Positions 19,892-27,533 of a DNA stretch of 64,000 nucleotides are shown piece after piece. Where the stretch lies: assembly GCF_030012215.1 (NCBI RefSeq), contig NZ_JASCXX010000002.1:310001-374000 (forward strand), read 5' to 3'. A program made the translations under genes and the position numbers. Each line of letters opens with the position of its first letter. The stretch's first letter is position 1. The notes beneath the pieces were generated by a model. It did no database searches. It saw only the letters and a list, made by a program, of their open reading frames with translations, and had not been told where the DNA came from. The DNA comes from Anaerobaca lacustris (GTDB taxonomy: Bacteria > Planctomycetota > Phycisphaerae > Sedimentisphaerales > Anaerobacaceae).

Positions 19892-21040
19892 ATGGCCAGT
19901 TTGGTAATGCTTGCAATCATCGTGGGCTGTGCGGTCCTGCTGTACCTCAAGGGGACCCTGACGCAGGGGATCACCCTGGTCTTCAACGCAATTCTCGCCA
20001 GCTTCGTGGCCTTGACCTTTTATGAGGCCTTGGCGGTGATGCTCACCAAGTACGCCTCCGGCATGGCCGTTTGGGCGCAGATGATCTGCCTGTTGCTGCT
20101 GTTCGTTCTGACCCTCGCCGCACTCCAGACGATCGCCCTGCAGATCGGCAAGGAGAAGGTCGATCTGGGCCTTTGGCCTGAACGGGTTGGCAGAGTGGTC
20201 TGCGGCGTGATTCTCGGCTACGTCATCACCGGGCAGTTGTTCGTGGCCCTGGCCACCGCCCCACTGCCGAGTGGATATCCCTATGCGAGGTTCGCCGAGC
20301 GCAATCCCGACCCCACGAGACCGAGCAAGCCGTTGCTCAGCCCCGATGGATTCGTCACCGGCCTGTTCGGTGCGGTCAGCAAGGGGAGCTTCGCCCCGCT
20401 GGGGACGCCCAAGAGTTTCGCGGTCCTCCACGCCGACTACCTGGACCAGATCCATCTGAACCGTATCAGGGGTTCGCGGGACGTGTCGATTTGGACGAGT
20501 ACGGAGGCCCTCAGTGTGCCAAGCCGAGGCGGCGTCTGGGAGGCCTCCAGCGCGCTGCGCGACGCCGAGGGCAAACCGCTGCCCGCCCGTCCCGGAGAGA
20601 CCCTGATGCTCGTCCGCGTGGGGATCAAGAAGAGCGCATTGAACGATGCAGGGAAGTTCACTCTTTCGCAACTGCGTCTGGTCTGCGTTCCCAAGGGCAG
20701 TGGCGAGCACCCGTTGGCCGGACAAGGCCACGCAGTCCATCCCATCGGATACGTCGGTCGAGGCGGTCGCCTGGAGCAAAAGGGGCTGACGGAGATCATC
20801 ACGATCCAGAGTGCGGACGTGCCGGACAACGTCAAGGAGATCGACTTCGCCTTTTACGTCCCCACGAATCTGGCGCCGACGCTCGTCCAGTTCAAACAGA
20901 ACAACGTGGCGCGGGTTTCCGGACCCGTCGCGGGAGAAGACGCCCCTGAGGCGATGTCATTTGAAGGCCCGACGCCGCCGCCCGGGTCCAACAACCGGAT
21001 TCCGGATGGAAACGCAGCCCCCGATGACGAGGGGCGATGA
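19892..21040 (+). CDS. CvpA-like membrane protein with periplasmic extension
   Basis: The first half resembles CvpA/colicin V production proteins: four hydrophobic segments (about 4-20, 28-46, 58-82, 100-118) with the ILxxFxAL pattern of that family. The remaining 260 residues are hydrophilic and probably extracytoplasmic, without a recognised domain, and end in a Pro/Asn-rich tail. CvpA proteins influence envelope stress and secretion, but their mechanism is not settled. GGAG lies 8 bp before the ATG. It is 57 bp downstream of the GspE-like gene in the same direction and may be part of the same envelope machine; that link is inferred from position only. Confidence 0.65.
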   Translation: MASLVMLAIIVGCAVLLYLKGTLTQGITLVFNAILASFVALTFYEALAVMLTKYASGMAVWAQMICLLLLFVLTLAALQTIALQIGKEKVDLGLWPERVGRVVCGVILGYVITGQLFVALATAPLPSGYPYARFAERNPDPTRPSKPLLSPDGFVTGLFGAVSKGSFAPLGTPKSFAVLHADYLDQIHLNRIRGSRDVSIWTSTEALSVPSRGGVWEASSALRDAEGKPLPARPGETLMLVRVGIKKSALNDAGKFTLSQLRLVCVPKGSGEHPLAGQGHAVHPIGYVGRGGRLEQKGLTEIITIQSADVPDNVKEIDFAFYVPTNLAPTLVQFKQNNVARVSGPVAGEDAPEAMSFEGPTPPPGSNNRIPDGNAAPDDEGR

Positions 21041-21090
21041 AGTGACCTGAGTGTGGCCGCCTCGCAAGGATCGGGACAATCGCCCGGACG

Positions 21091-21240
21091 TCAGCTACAG
21101 ACCGCCAGCTCCTCCAGGTCCAGCTCCATCAGGTGTTCGAGGTAAGCGGTCAGGTCCTTCTCGGAGAATGTGGCGAGGAACTCGGTCTTGGCGGTCGCGT
21201 TGATCTCACGGATGCGGTCAATCAGTTCCTGTTTGTCCAT
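21091..21240 (-). CDS. Small conserved-type helical protein (49 aa)
   Basis: A 49-residue acidic protein, MDKQELIDRIREINAT onward, with a C-terminal FLATFSEKDLTAYLEHL motif. Short proteins of this pattern (helix, FLxxFSxxxLxxYLxHL) recur in planctomycetes in my recollection, with no known function. I choose the ATG at 21240 rather than the in-frame one at 21291, since the family-like sequence begins there and AGGA is upstream. It is convergent with the CvpA-like gene. It might be a small regulatory or complex-stabilising protein; the function is unknown. Confidence 0.6.
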   Translation of the reverse strand: MDKQELIDRIREINATAKTEFLATFSEKDLTAYLEHLMELDLEELAVCS

Positions 21241-21640
21241 TCCCAAGTATCCTAAATGGCGAATAAGGCTCTCGTTGAAGACTTGGGGCATATCGGCAGA
21301 AGCGGCTGGATTTCTTTAGCGCCGGCCTGACGCCAATCGTCAATGCCCCATAACCGGGCGCACGATATGTATCCGCGCGAACGGAGACGACCACAAGATG
21401 TTGAAAACGACGTGGCGGCTTTGCCCGGAAGTCGGTGACTGTCCAATAAAAGGCCCTGTGGGATGAAGGCAAAGACGGCGGAAATTTCCGCCCTTTCGGC
21501 GTTTTTTGCCGTTGCCTCAGGCAGCGGTCCGGACAGAGACGATGTCCGCGTGAGATCTGGACCTCGATCGACCGATTGGATATACTGCAACGTTGATCCG
21601 GGCGCTGTTTCGCCGGACGGGATCGCATGGGAGGATTGAT
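21241..21640. other. Divergent intergenic region
   Basis: 400 bp between the 49-aa gene (minus) and the dockerin-type protein (plus). It holds a perfect 16-bp palindrome, GGCGGAAA and its complement, at 21477-21492, followed by a T6 run at 21502-21507. TATACT at 21581-21586 is a possible -10 box for the plus gene. No gene is evident. Confidence 0.45.
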
Positions 21641-22819
21641 ATGAGAAGGTTGCGAAGGGCTCGGGACAGACACCTCAGGACCACGCATCGCGTTGCGCGC
21701 CGCATCGTTGCGGCAGGCGCCGTCGCTGCGGTCTGCCTTGTCCCCCGAGTCACCCCGGCGGCGTCCAACGACGCCTTCGCCTTCGACAGGCACTGCATCG
21801 TGGTGGTCAACGATACCGACAAAGATCTTCTGACCGACCGTGACGAGCTTGCGTTGGGCTACCGGCCGTTCGAGGCCGATCAGAACCGCAACGGGGTTCC
21901 CGATGGCGTGGAGTTGGCGATGCGATGTGCGAGGGCCATCGCACAGTTGCCGTCCGAAGCGGAACTCACCGGCGACGGGCAGACCTATAAGCAAGAGATG
22001 CTGGTTTTCGGACTTGAGACGTGTGAGGTGTGCGGAGAGGCGATCAACATGGGCGTCGTCCGGGTGGTGAACCCCGTGCGCGGGCTGGCCATCGAGGTTC
22101 CCGTGATCGCGTCCCACTACATGGAGCATGGCTCGTTCAGCTACGCCGGCGAGGTCAACCGAGGGCGCATCGACGTGGCCAGGCTGGCGGCGACGCTGGG
22201 TGTCCGGTTCCCCTGCGAGCCCGATGAGCATCAACTGCCGCTCGATTACGCCGTCGAAGGGCGGGGGCCCATCGCGCCCGAAGCTCGCGATCTGGACGGC
22301 GACCTGCTGGCCGACAGCGAGGAACTGGCCGCCGGGCTGAATCTCTACGACGCCGATCAGGATGGCGATCTCGTGCCCGACGGCATCCAACTGGCCCGTC
22401 GCTGTGCCGAGATCATCGACCGCTTGGCGACGGTCGAGGCGGGCGAACCGGGGGCCGCAGGCGTATACAGAGTCAGCTACATGATGAGGGGCCTGGAATG
22501 GTGTGAGATCTGCGGCCAATCCGTGAACATGGGCTACTGGCAAATCGTCAATCCCGATTCCGGCGGGTCCATCGAGGTCCCTGAGATCGCACGGCACTTC
22601 ATGGAGCACGGTTCCTTCAGCTATCTTGGAGACCGTCACGGAGGCGGCCGGATGGAGGTCGCCGCCCTGCTGGAGGTTCTCGGATGGCCGACCGAATGCG
22701 GGGACCTGGGCACCCGATACCCTCCCGGCGACCTGAATCGAGACTGCAAAGTGGATGCACAAGACTTCGTCGAGCTGGTCAACTGGTGGCTGGACTCGAC
22801 CGACCCGGACGACCGATGA
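21641..22819 (+). CDS. Secreted tandem CxxCG-module protein with dockerin-like C-terminus
   Basis: Exported protein of 392 residues with a basic N-terminus and signal peptide ending near TPAAS (about 40). It has two copies of one module (about 50-195 and 207-350). Each begins with an Asp-rich calcium-loop-like segment (DKDLLTDRDE; DGDLLADSEE, then DQDGDLVPDG), carries CxxCG followed by NMG (Cys at about 127 and 288), and ends IxxHxMEHGSFSY. The C-terminus PGDLNRDCKVDAQDFVELV followed by WWL is a dockerin-type/planctomycete anchoring segment. I do not recognise the CxxCG module. GGGAGG precedes the ATG. Its stop overlaps the start of the next gene (ATGA), implying coupled translation. Confidence 0.75.
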   Translation: MRRLRRARDRHLRTTHRVARRIVAAGAVAAVCLVPRVTPAASNDAFAFDRHCIVVVNDTDKDLLTDRDELALGYRPFEADQNRNGVPDGVELAMRCARAIAQLPSEAELTGDGQTYKQEMLVFGLETCEVCGEAINMGVVRVVNPVRGLAIEVPVIASHYMEHGSFSYAGEVNRGRIDVARLAATLGVRFPCEPDEHQLPLDYAVEGRGPIAPEARDLDGDLLADSEELAAGLNLYDADQDGDLVPDGIQLARRCAEIIDRLATVEAGEPGAAGVYRVSYMMRGLEWCEICGQSVNMGYWQIVNPDSGGSIEVPEIARHFMEHGSFSYLGDRHGGGRMEVAALLEVLGWPTECGDLGTRYPPGDLNRDCKVDAQDFVELVNWWLDSTDPDDR

Positions 22820-23343
22820 TCGATCAGGACAAGCTCGTGGATGTGGCAGAGCGGTGCGATAGGGAAATCGAAGCGAAGATTCGAGCCCTGAAGGCCGTCG
22901 ATTTCGAGCTGGCGTACCTGGCCCTGTTGACGCGCGAGGGGATCAAACCACTGAGCCGGTGGGAGAAACCGATCGATGACCGGCCGTTGACCATCTTGCG
23001 GCAGATGGATCTGCATGTCGAACGCATCCGGCGAAAGGTCCGGTCGGGTAAGGTTTTTGACGAAACGATCTTCGGCCGGGCGGCCATGCACCTGGAGATC
23101 TACGCCGAGCACTTCCGGGACCGGCCCGTGGACAAGTCTGCCGAGACGGTCCGGGTCGAGGGATTCCTTTTCGGCTATCCCCCCTGCTGCGTTTCGCATT
23201 ACGTCCGGCAACCGTATGCCCCCCACGAGTTCCCCATGCACCAGCAGGAAATCCTGTTCCATTGGAGTTGCAGAGGCTGCGAGATCACACCGTCGCTGAT
23301 CCCACACTACGAGCGGATCCACCGCATCGTCTGTGGGGTCTGA
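22816..23343 (+). CDS. Cysteine-motif protein (GYPPCC), unknown function
   Basis: A 175-residue soluble protein with no signal peptide. The N-terminal half is helical and charged; the C-terminal half holds GYPPCCVSHY (about 121-130) and HWSCRGC (about 149-155), four cysteines that could bind a metal or cluster. It faintly recalls archaeal DUF483 proteins, which also have a GYPxCC segment, but I cannot confirm this. The start ATG overlaps the previous stop by ATGA. Its tight link to the secreted CxxCG-module protein suggests a joint role, possibly maturation of that protein (inference). Confidence 0.6.
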   Translation: MIDQDKLVDVAERCDREIEAKIRALKAVDFELAYLALLTREGIKPLSRWEKPIDDRPLTILRQMDLHVERIRRKVRSGKVFDETIFGRAAMHLEIYAEHFRDRPVDKSAETVRVEGFLFGYPPCCVSHYVRQPYAPHEFPMHQQEILFHWSCRGCEITPSLIPHYERIHRIVCGV

Positions 23344-23428
23344 TCTCACCGTTGCGGCCGACTGTGGGCCGGTCCCCGCGCTTTTGAACGCAAAACCCCA
23401 CGAAGTGGCCAAATTGAACAGAAACCTC

Positions 23429-23456
23429 TTGAGAAGCCGCCCGGTCTTCTTATAAA
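23429..23456 (+). promoter_or_regulatory. Sigma70-type promoter for the EF-G-like gene
   Basis: TTGAGA (23429-23434), 16-bp spacer, TATAAA (23451-23456) within a TATAAAATAT run. It lies about 60 bp before the GTG start at 23517 and directly follows the previous gene. Confidence 0.7.
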
Positions 23457-23516
23457 ATATTTGGTTTTGGAGGTAGGTAGACGTAAGCGGTCAAGGACCT
23501 TTTTGGAGGTTACAAA

Positions 23517-25547
23517 GTGACAGCAACGGGCGACATTCGAAACGTGGTCCTGCTCGGACACGGCGGCAGTGGCAAGACCTCGCTGGCCGAAGCAATGCTC
23601 CACAAGACCGGTGCCACCAGCCGGTTGGGAAGCGTCGATGACAAAACCAGCACGTGCGATTACTACGACGAGGAAAAGGAGCACCATCACTCGATCCTCT
23701 CGGCCGTGGTTCACGTCGAGCACGCCGGAAAACTCATCAATATCATCGACACGCCCGGTTACCCCGATTTCACCGGTCCGGCCATCACATCCATCCCGGC
23801 CGCCGAGACCGCCGTCCTCGTCATCAGCGCCACCGCCGGCATCGAAACCAACACGCGCAAGATGTTCCAGTTGGCCCGCGAGGCCAACAAACCGGTCGTC
23901 ATCGTCATCAACAAGATGGCCGCCGACAACGTCGAGATGGGTGAGCTGATCGGCACGATTCAGGAGACCTTCGGCTCGCAGTGTCGCTGCGCCAATTTGC
24001 CCGGCGCCGACAAAGACTCCGTCATCGACTGCATCGCCAACAGCAGCGGCAGCTCTCCTGTAGCCGATGTCGCCCAGGCCCACACCGACCTGATCGAGAG
24101 CGTCATCGAGGCCGACGACGCCCTGATGGAGCGCTACCTCGGCGGCGAGGAGATCTCGGCCGACCAGGTCGCCTCGGTGTTCGTCAAGGCCCTCAACGCC
24201 GGAACGGTGATGCCGATCCTCTTCACCGAGGCCCGAAATGAAGTGGGCGTCATGGAGTTGCTGGACGTGATCACCCAGTGCACGCCGTCGCCGACCGAAG
24301 CCCCGCCTGCCAAGCTGATCGAGGGCGAGGCCGCGACCGAGGTGAAGGCCGACGACAGCGGCCCTCTGGCCGGCCTGGTGTTCCGCGTGGGCTTCGACCC
24401 GAAGTCCAACATGAAGTATTCGACGATCCGAATCTTCGGCGGCACGCTGAAGTCGGATACGAACCTGATGTACAACGACGAGAAGAAGGGGCTCCGTCCC
24501 GGCCACATTCTCAAGAGCCAGGGCGGCGAATACGCCGAGGTGCCCACCGGGGTGGCCGGCGACATGGTGACCCTGGCCAAGGTCGATGAACTGCGTGTCG
24601 GCGACGTGGTGCACGACGGTCGCGTCCACGGCAGGTTTGTCATGCCCGCGGTCCCCGAGCCGATGTTCTCTCTGGCGCTGGAACCCGCCTCGCGAGGCGA
24701 CGAGCAGAAGATCGGCGGCGCCCTCGAGCGCCTTTCCGAGGAAGACCTCTGTTTCAAGACCACGCGCGACCCACAGACGAAGGAGCTGGTGGCCCACGGT
24801 CTGGGCGAGCTGCACCTTCGCATCATGCTCGAGAAGATGGAGAAGCGCTTCAAACTGGCGGTCAACACGAAGGAACCGAAGATTCCCTACCGCGAGACCA
24901 TTACGGGCAAGGCTGAGGGCCATTACCGGCACAAGAAGCAGACCGGCGGCGCCGGGCAGTTTGGCGAGGTCTACCTTCGCGTCGAACCGGCCGAGCGGGA
25001 CAGCGACCCGCCCATGCAGTTCAGTTGGGACATCTTCGGTGGATCGATTCCGGGCCAGTACGAACCGGCAATCGTCAAGGGCATCAACGACGTCATGCAG
25101 ACCGGCGTGGTGGCCGGATTCCCGTTGCAGGATGTCAAGGTCTCGGTCTATGACGGCAAGTATCACCCCGTGGATTCCAAGGAAGTCGCGTTCCGGGCCG
25201 CGGGCAAGGGCGCGTTCATCGACGCGGTGAGCAAGGCCAAGCCAGCCCTGCTGGAGCCGATCGTCAATATGGAAGTCACGATCCCGGCCGAAAACGTCGG
25301 CGACATCACCGGCGACCTCTCCTCCAAGCGCGGACGCGTCGTCGGCCAGGAGATGCTGCCCGGCAACTTCATCGTCATCAAGGCCCAGGTGCCGCTGTCG
25401 GAAGTGACGCAGTACACCAGCCAGCTCAAAAGCGTCACCGGCGGGCGCGGCAGTTACTCGATGTCGCTGAGCCACTACGAGCCCGTTCCCCCGAACGTGC
25501 AGCAGCAGATCGTCGCCACCCACAAGAAGGCGCAGGAAGCGGAATAA
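23517..25547 (+). CDS. EF-G-like translational GTPase (EF-G2 type)
   Basis: 676-residue homologue of elongation factor G, resembling the second-copy EF-G2 lineage: G1 is GHGGSGKTS (14-22) and G3 is DTPGYPDF. Domain II begins near 265, domains III-V follow, and domain IV carries the KKQTGGAGQFGEV segment. The G4 motif, normally NKMD, reads NKMA (132-135), losing the guanine-specifying Asp, although an Asp follows two residues later. It may act as a ribosome-associated factor other than the main translocase. The GTG start at 23517 is supported by TTGGAGG 7 bp upstream. It is monocistronic, with its own promoter and a strong terminator. Confidence 0.88.
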   Translation: MTATGDIRNVVLLGHGGSGKTSLAEAMLHKTGATSRLGSVDDKTSTCDYYDEEKEHHHSILSAVVHVEHAGKLINIIDTPGYPDFTGPAITSIPAAETAVLVISATAGIETNTRKMFQLAREANKPVVIVINKMAADNVEMGELIGTIQETFGSQCRCANLPGADKDSVIDCIANSSGSSPVADVAQAHTDLIESVIEADDALMERYLGGEEISADQVASVFVKALNAGTVMPILFTEARNEVGVMELLDVITQCTPSPTEAPPAKLIEGEAATEVKADDSGPLAGLVFRVGFDPKSNMKYSTIRIFGGTLKSDTNLMYNDEKKGLRPGHILKSQGGEYAEVPTGVAGDMVTLAKVDELRVGDVVHDGRVHGRFVMPAVPEPMFSLALEPASRGDEQKIGGALERLSEEDLCFKTTRDPQTKELVAHGLGELHLRIMLEKMEKRFKLAVNTKEPKIPYRETITGKAEGHYRHKKQTGGAGQFGEVYLRVEPAERDSDPPMQFSWDIFGGSIPGQYEPAIVKGINDVMQTGVVAGFPLQDVKVSVYDGKYHPVDSKEVAFRAAGKGAFIDAVSKAKPALLEPIVNMEVTIPAENVGDITGDLSSKRGRVVGQEMLPGNFIVIKAQVPLSEVTQYTSQLKSVTGGRGSYSMSLSHYEPVPPNVQQQIVATHKKAQEAE

Positions 25548-25580
25548 TCGCGACCTGACGCCAGGCAAACGGTGTTTCAA

Positions 25581-25616
25581 CGGGCCTCGAAGTCCTGCAC
25601 TTCGGGGCCCGTTTTT
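25581..25616 (+). terminator. Rho-independent terminator of the EF-G-like gene
   Basis: A 13-bp stem (CGGGCCTCGAAGT against ACTTCGGGGCCCG, one G-U pair) with a 5-base loop is followed by GTTTTTC. It lies 34 bp after the stop codon. Confidence 0.9.
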
Positions 25617-25667
25617 CGGTCCAGATGTCCGAAGAAGGCGTCTTGCGAACACGTTTCGCCTCCCGAT

Positions 25668-25700
25668 GTCATCAGGATTGATGACTGTCAAATCGTGACA
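25668..25700. promoter_or_regulatory. Two adjacent perfect dyads upstream of the coiled-coil gene
   Basis: GTCATCA-N4-TGATGAC (25668-25685) abuts TGTCA-N5-TGACA (25686-25700). Both are exact inverted repeats in the 295-bp gap after the terminator, before the gene at 25911. Possible operator sites; no regulator can be assigned. Confidence 0.4.
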
Positions 25701-25910
25701 TCCCCTGGACGAGTCGGCCATTCGTCGTATCCTGTAGCATAATACACGGCGTCTTGATGGTGCGCCCCTGCATGGATGGAGGTATGCCACGCAGCAGAGA
25801 TACGGCCGATTGGGCGAACGCAAGCTGTCGCGACCCGTAGGGTATCAGGAGTGTGGTGAAAAGCGTTCTCGTTTCGAATTCATGTCCGAATGGAGTGAAA
25901 GGAGAAAGCT

Positions 25911-26945
25911 ATGGACAGCCACGCTTCAATCCACATGCAACGGTCCAGCGCGCGGTTCCGTCTTGGGTGCAGGATGCTCGCCCCCTGCCTTGCGATCCTG
26001 CTGGTCGCAGCAGCGAACGCGCCGGCCGAATCGCAGATCATCGAACTCGAACCCGGCGCGTATACGTATCAACACGCCCAACTGATGGCCGACGCGCACA
26101 CCCGGTCGTTCGGCCAGCGCAAACCGCCGGCCCCCAGCCGAATGGCCCTGCGGGAAGACGAACTGACGGACCTGTGCCGACACATCGAATCCCTCCAGCT
26201 CCAGCTCCGACAGACCGAGCAGAGGCTGCACGAGCTGAGCCAGGCGACGCGGCCGGCGCCGGAGGTGAGGCGGGAGCCCGTCTATGGGGGCGATGGCGAA
26301 ATCGCAGAACTGAACCACCGGCGCAACTGGCTTGCCGAGCGAGCGAACCAGCAGGCAATGGAGTTGAGGGAACTCCGTGAGCACCTCGCCAACCGCGAAC
26401 GCCAAATCGCCTCGGAACTGCTCGCCATCCACGAGCAGATGCAGGACGTCGAGAGGGAGCTCGTCGGCCTGGACCGTCGGCGCCAGGAGCACCTGGAACG
26501 CCTCATGGCGGTGCAGAACCAGCTTCGGGAGATCGAGGCCCGGCTTCGCGACCTGATGGCGGAGGTATCGGGCATGCGCAGAGGGGTTGCCGAACGGATG
26601 GAGGAGAACGACCGACAGAGAGAGGCGATCCGCAACGCCATCGAGCGGACGCGGCAGGAGGCCGAACAGGTCAGGAACCAACTGGCAGAGGTCCGTCGAG
26701 CGCCGGCGAGCCTGCCGGAACCGGTGATACGGCCTCGAAGGACCTGGACGCCGCCGCGCCCCATGCCGGCCGCCCCACAGTTGAGTCCCGATCCGGCCCT
26801 CGAAACCGAACTGCGGCTTCTGCGAGAAGAGGTAGCTCAGTTGCGTCAGCAACTCCAGGAGCCTCCGAAACGCGTGGAAATCGTGTTCGTGGAGAACCCC
26901 CACGCCGTCGGCAGTGCGCGAGGCTACTACTGGCCCTGCCGATAA
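25911..26945 (+). CDS. Secreted coiled-coil protein
   Basis: 344 residues with an N-terminal signal or anchor segment (about 21-40, MLAPCLAILLVAAANAPAES). A long alpha-helical coiled coil follows in two parts (about 85-115 and 130-265, rich in Glu, Arg, Gln and Leu heptads), then a Pro-rich hinge and a short final helix (about 300-322). The end, VEIVFVENPHAVG and a Tyr-Trp-Pro-Cys tail, is not recognised. AAAGGAG lies 7 bp before the ATG. It precedes the first BlaI/M56 pair, whose M56 protein also carries a very long coiled coil, so the two could interact in the periplasm; this is inference from shared architecture. Confidence 0.7.
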   Translation: MDSHASIHMQRSSARFRLGCRMLAPCLAILLVAAANAPAESQIIELEPGAYTYQHAQLMADAHTRSFGQRKPPAPSRMALREDELTDLCRHIESLQLQLRQTEQRLHELSQATRPAPEVRREPVYGGDGEIAELNHRRNWLAERANQQAMELRELREHLANRERQIASELLAIHEQMQDVERELVGLDRRRQEHLERLMAVQNQLREIEARLRDLMAEVSGMRRGVAERMEENDRQREAIRNAIERTRQEAEQVRNQLAEVRRAPASLPEPVIRPRRTWTPPRPMPAAPQLSPDPALETELRLLREEVAQLRQQLQEPPKRVEIVFVENPHAVGSARGYYWPCR

Positions 26946-26985
26946 GGCCGACGGTCCGACAGGGTACGCTTTGGCTTCGTCACAT

Positions 26986-27019
26986 AGGTCCTATTGGTCC
27001 CACAGGTCCAATAGGACCT
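26986..27019. repeat. Perfect 12-bp inverted repeat (AGGTCCTATTGG)
   Basis: AGGTCCTATTGG and its exact complement CCAATAGGACCT flank a 10-bp centre; GGTCC occurs repeatedly within. It lies 40 bp after the coiled-coil gene. There is no T-run immediately downstream, so it is better called a repeat/hairpin than a terminator. Confidence 0.75.
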
Positions 27020-27065
27020 GTTGAGTCCCACGCAAAAGATTTTTCCTCAAACGCGGATTTTTTTG

Positions 27066-27094
27066 TTGCAATCTACTATGAATCGTAGTACTCT
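27066..27094 (+). promoter_or_regulatory. Putative promoter with BlaI-type operator, first blaI/M56 pair
   Basis: The dyad TACTA-N7-TAGTA (27074-27090) resembles BlaI/MecI-family operators. It fills the spacer between TTGCAA (27066-27071) and TACTCT (27089-27094), so bound repressor would block polymerase. A matching arrangement precedes the second pair at 30174-30202. Confidence 0.6.
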
Positions 27095-27140
27095 CGGCCA
27101 CAGTAGATTGGCGCAAGCGATGTTGAAGGAGGTCGGCACA

Positions 27141-27533
27141 ATGAGCAGGCAGGCAATCGACGATCTGGGCCAGTTACAGCGCGCGGTCATGGAGATCCTC
27201 TGGTCGCGCGGCGAGGCCACCGTCCATCAAGTTCGCGATCGGCTGGACCGTGAGAAGGAACTGGCCTATACGACGATCCTGACCACGCTGCAGAAACTCG
27301 AACGAGCCGGGTGGCTCGACCACCGCGCCGAGGGCAAGAGCTACGTTTATTTCCCGACCCGCAGCCGCGAGCAGGCCGGCGCCGGATCGGTCAGACGCTT
27401 CCTCAGACAGGTCTTCGAGGGAAACGCCGTCGCGATGTTCCAACACCTGATCCGCGAAGGCGATTTGAGCGACGACGATCTCATCGAACTGCGGAAGATG
27501 ATCGAGGAAAGGCGAAAGGAGAGGCGGAAATGA
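27141..27533 (+). CDS. BlaI/MecI/CopY-family transcriptional repressor (first copy)
   Basis: A 130-residue winged-helix repressor. The DNA-binding domain spans about 8-85 (LQRAVMEILWSRGEATVHQV, YTTILTTLQKLERAGWL) and the C-terminal dimerisation helices are at 90-130. In the BlaI family, an M56 membrane protease partner triggers cleavage of the repressor. The ATG at 27141 follows AAGGAGG; an upstream in-frame start would extend through the operator and is rejected. Its stop overlaps the M56 start (ATGA), so the two are coupled. It probably represses its own promoter through the dyad at 27074-27090. Confidence 0.93.
   Translation: MSRQAIDDLGQLQRAVMEILWSRGEATVHQVRDRLDREKELAYTTILTTLQKLERAGWLDHRAEGKSYVYFPTRSREQAGAGSVRRFLRQVFEGNAVAMFQHLIREGDLSDDDLIELRKMIEERRKERRK

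Noticed and set aside
18530-20779. Long minus frame across the GspE-like and CvpA-like genes
   Set aside because: It spans two well-supported plus genes and has no motif or ribosome-binding site.
23346-25823. Long minus frame across the EF-G-like gene
   Set aside because: Antisense to a clear GTPase gene and running through its terminator.
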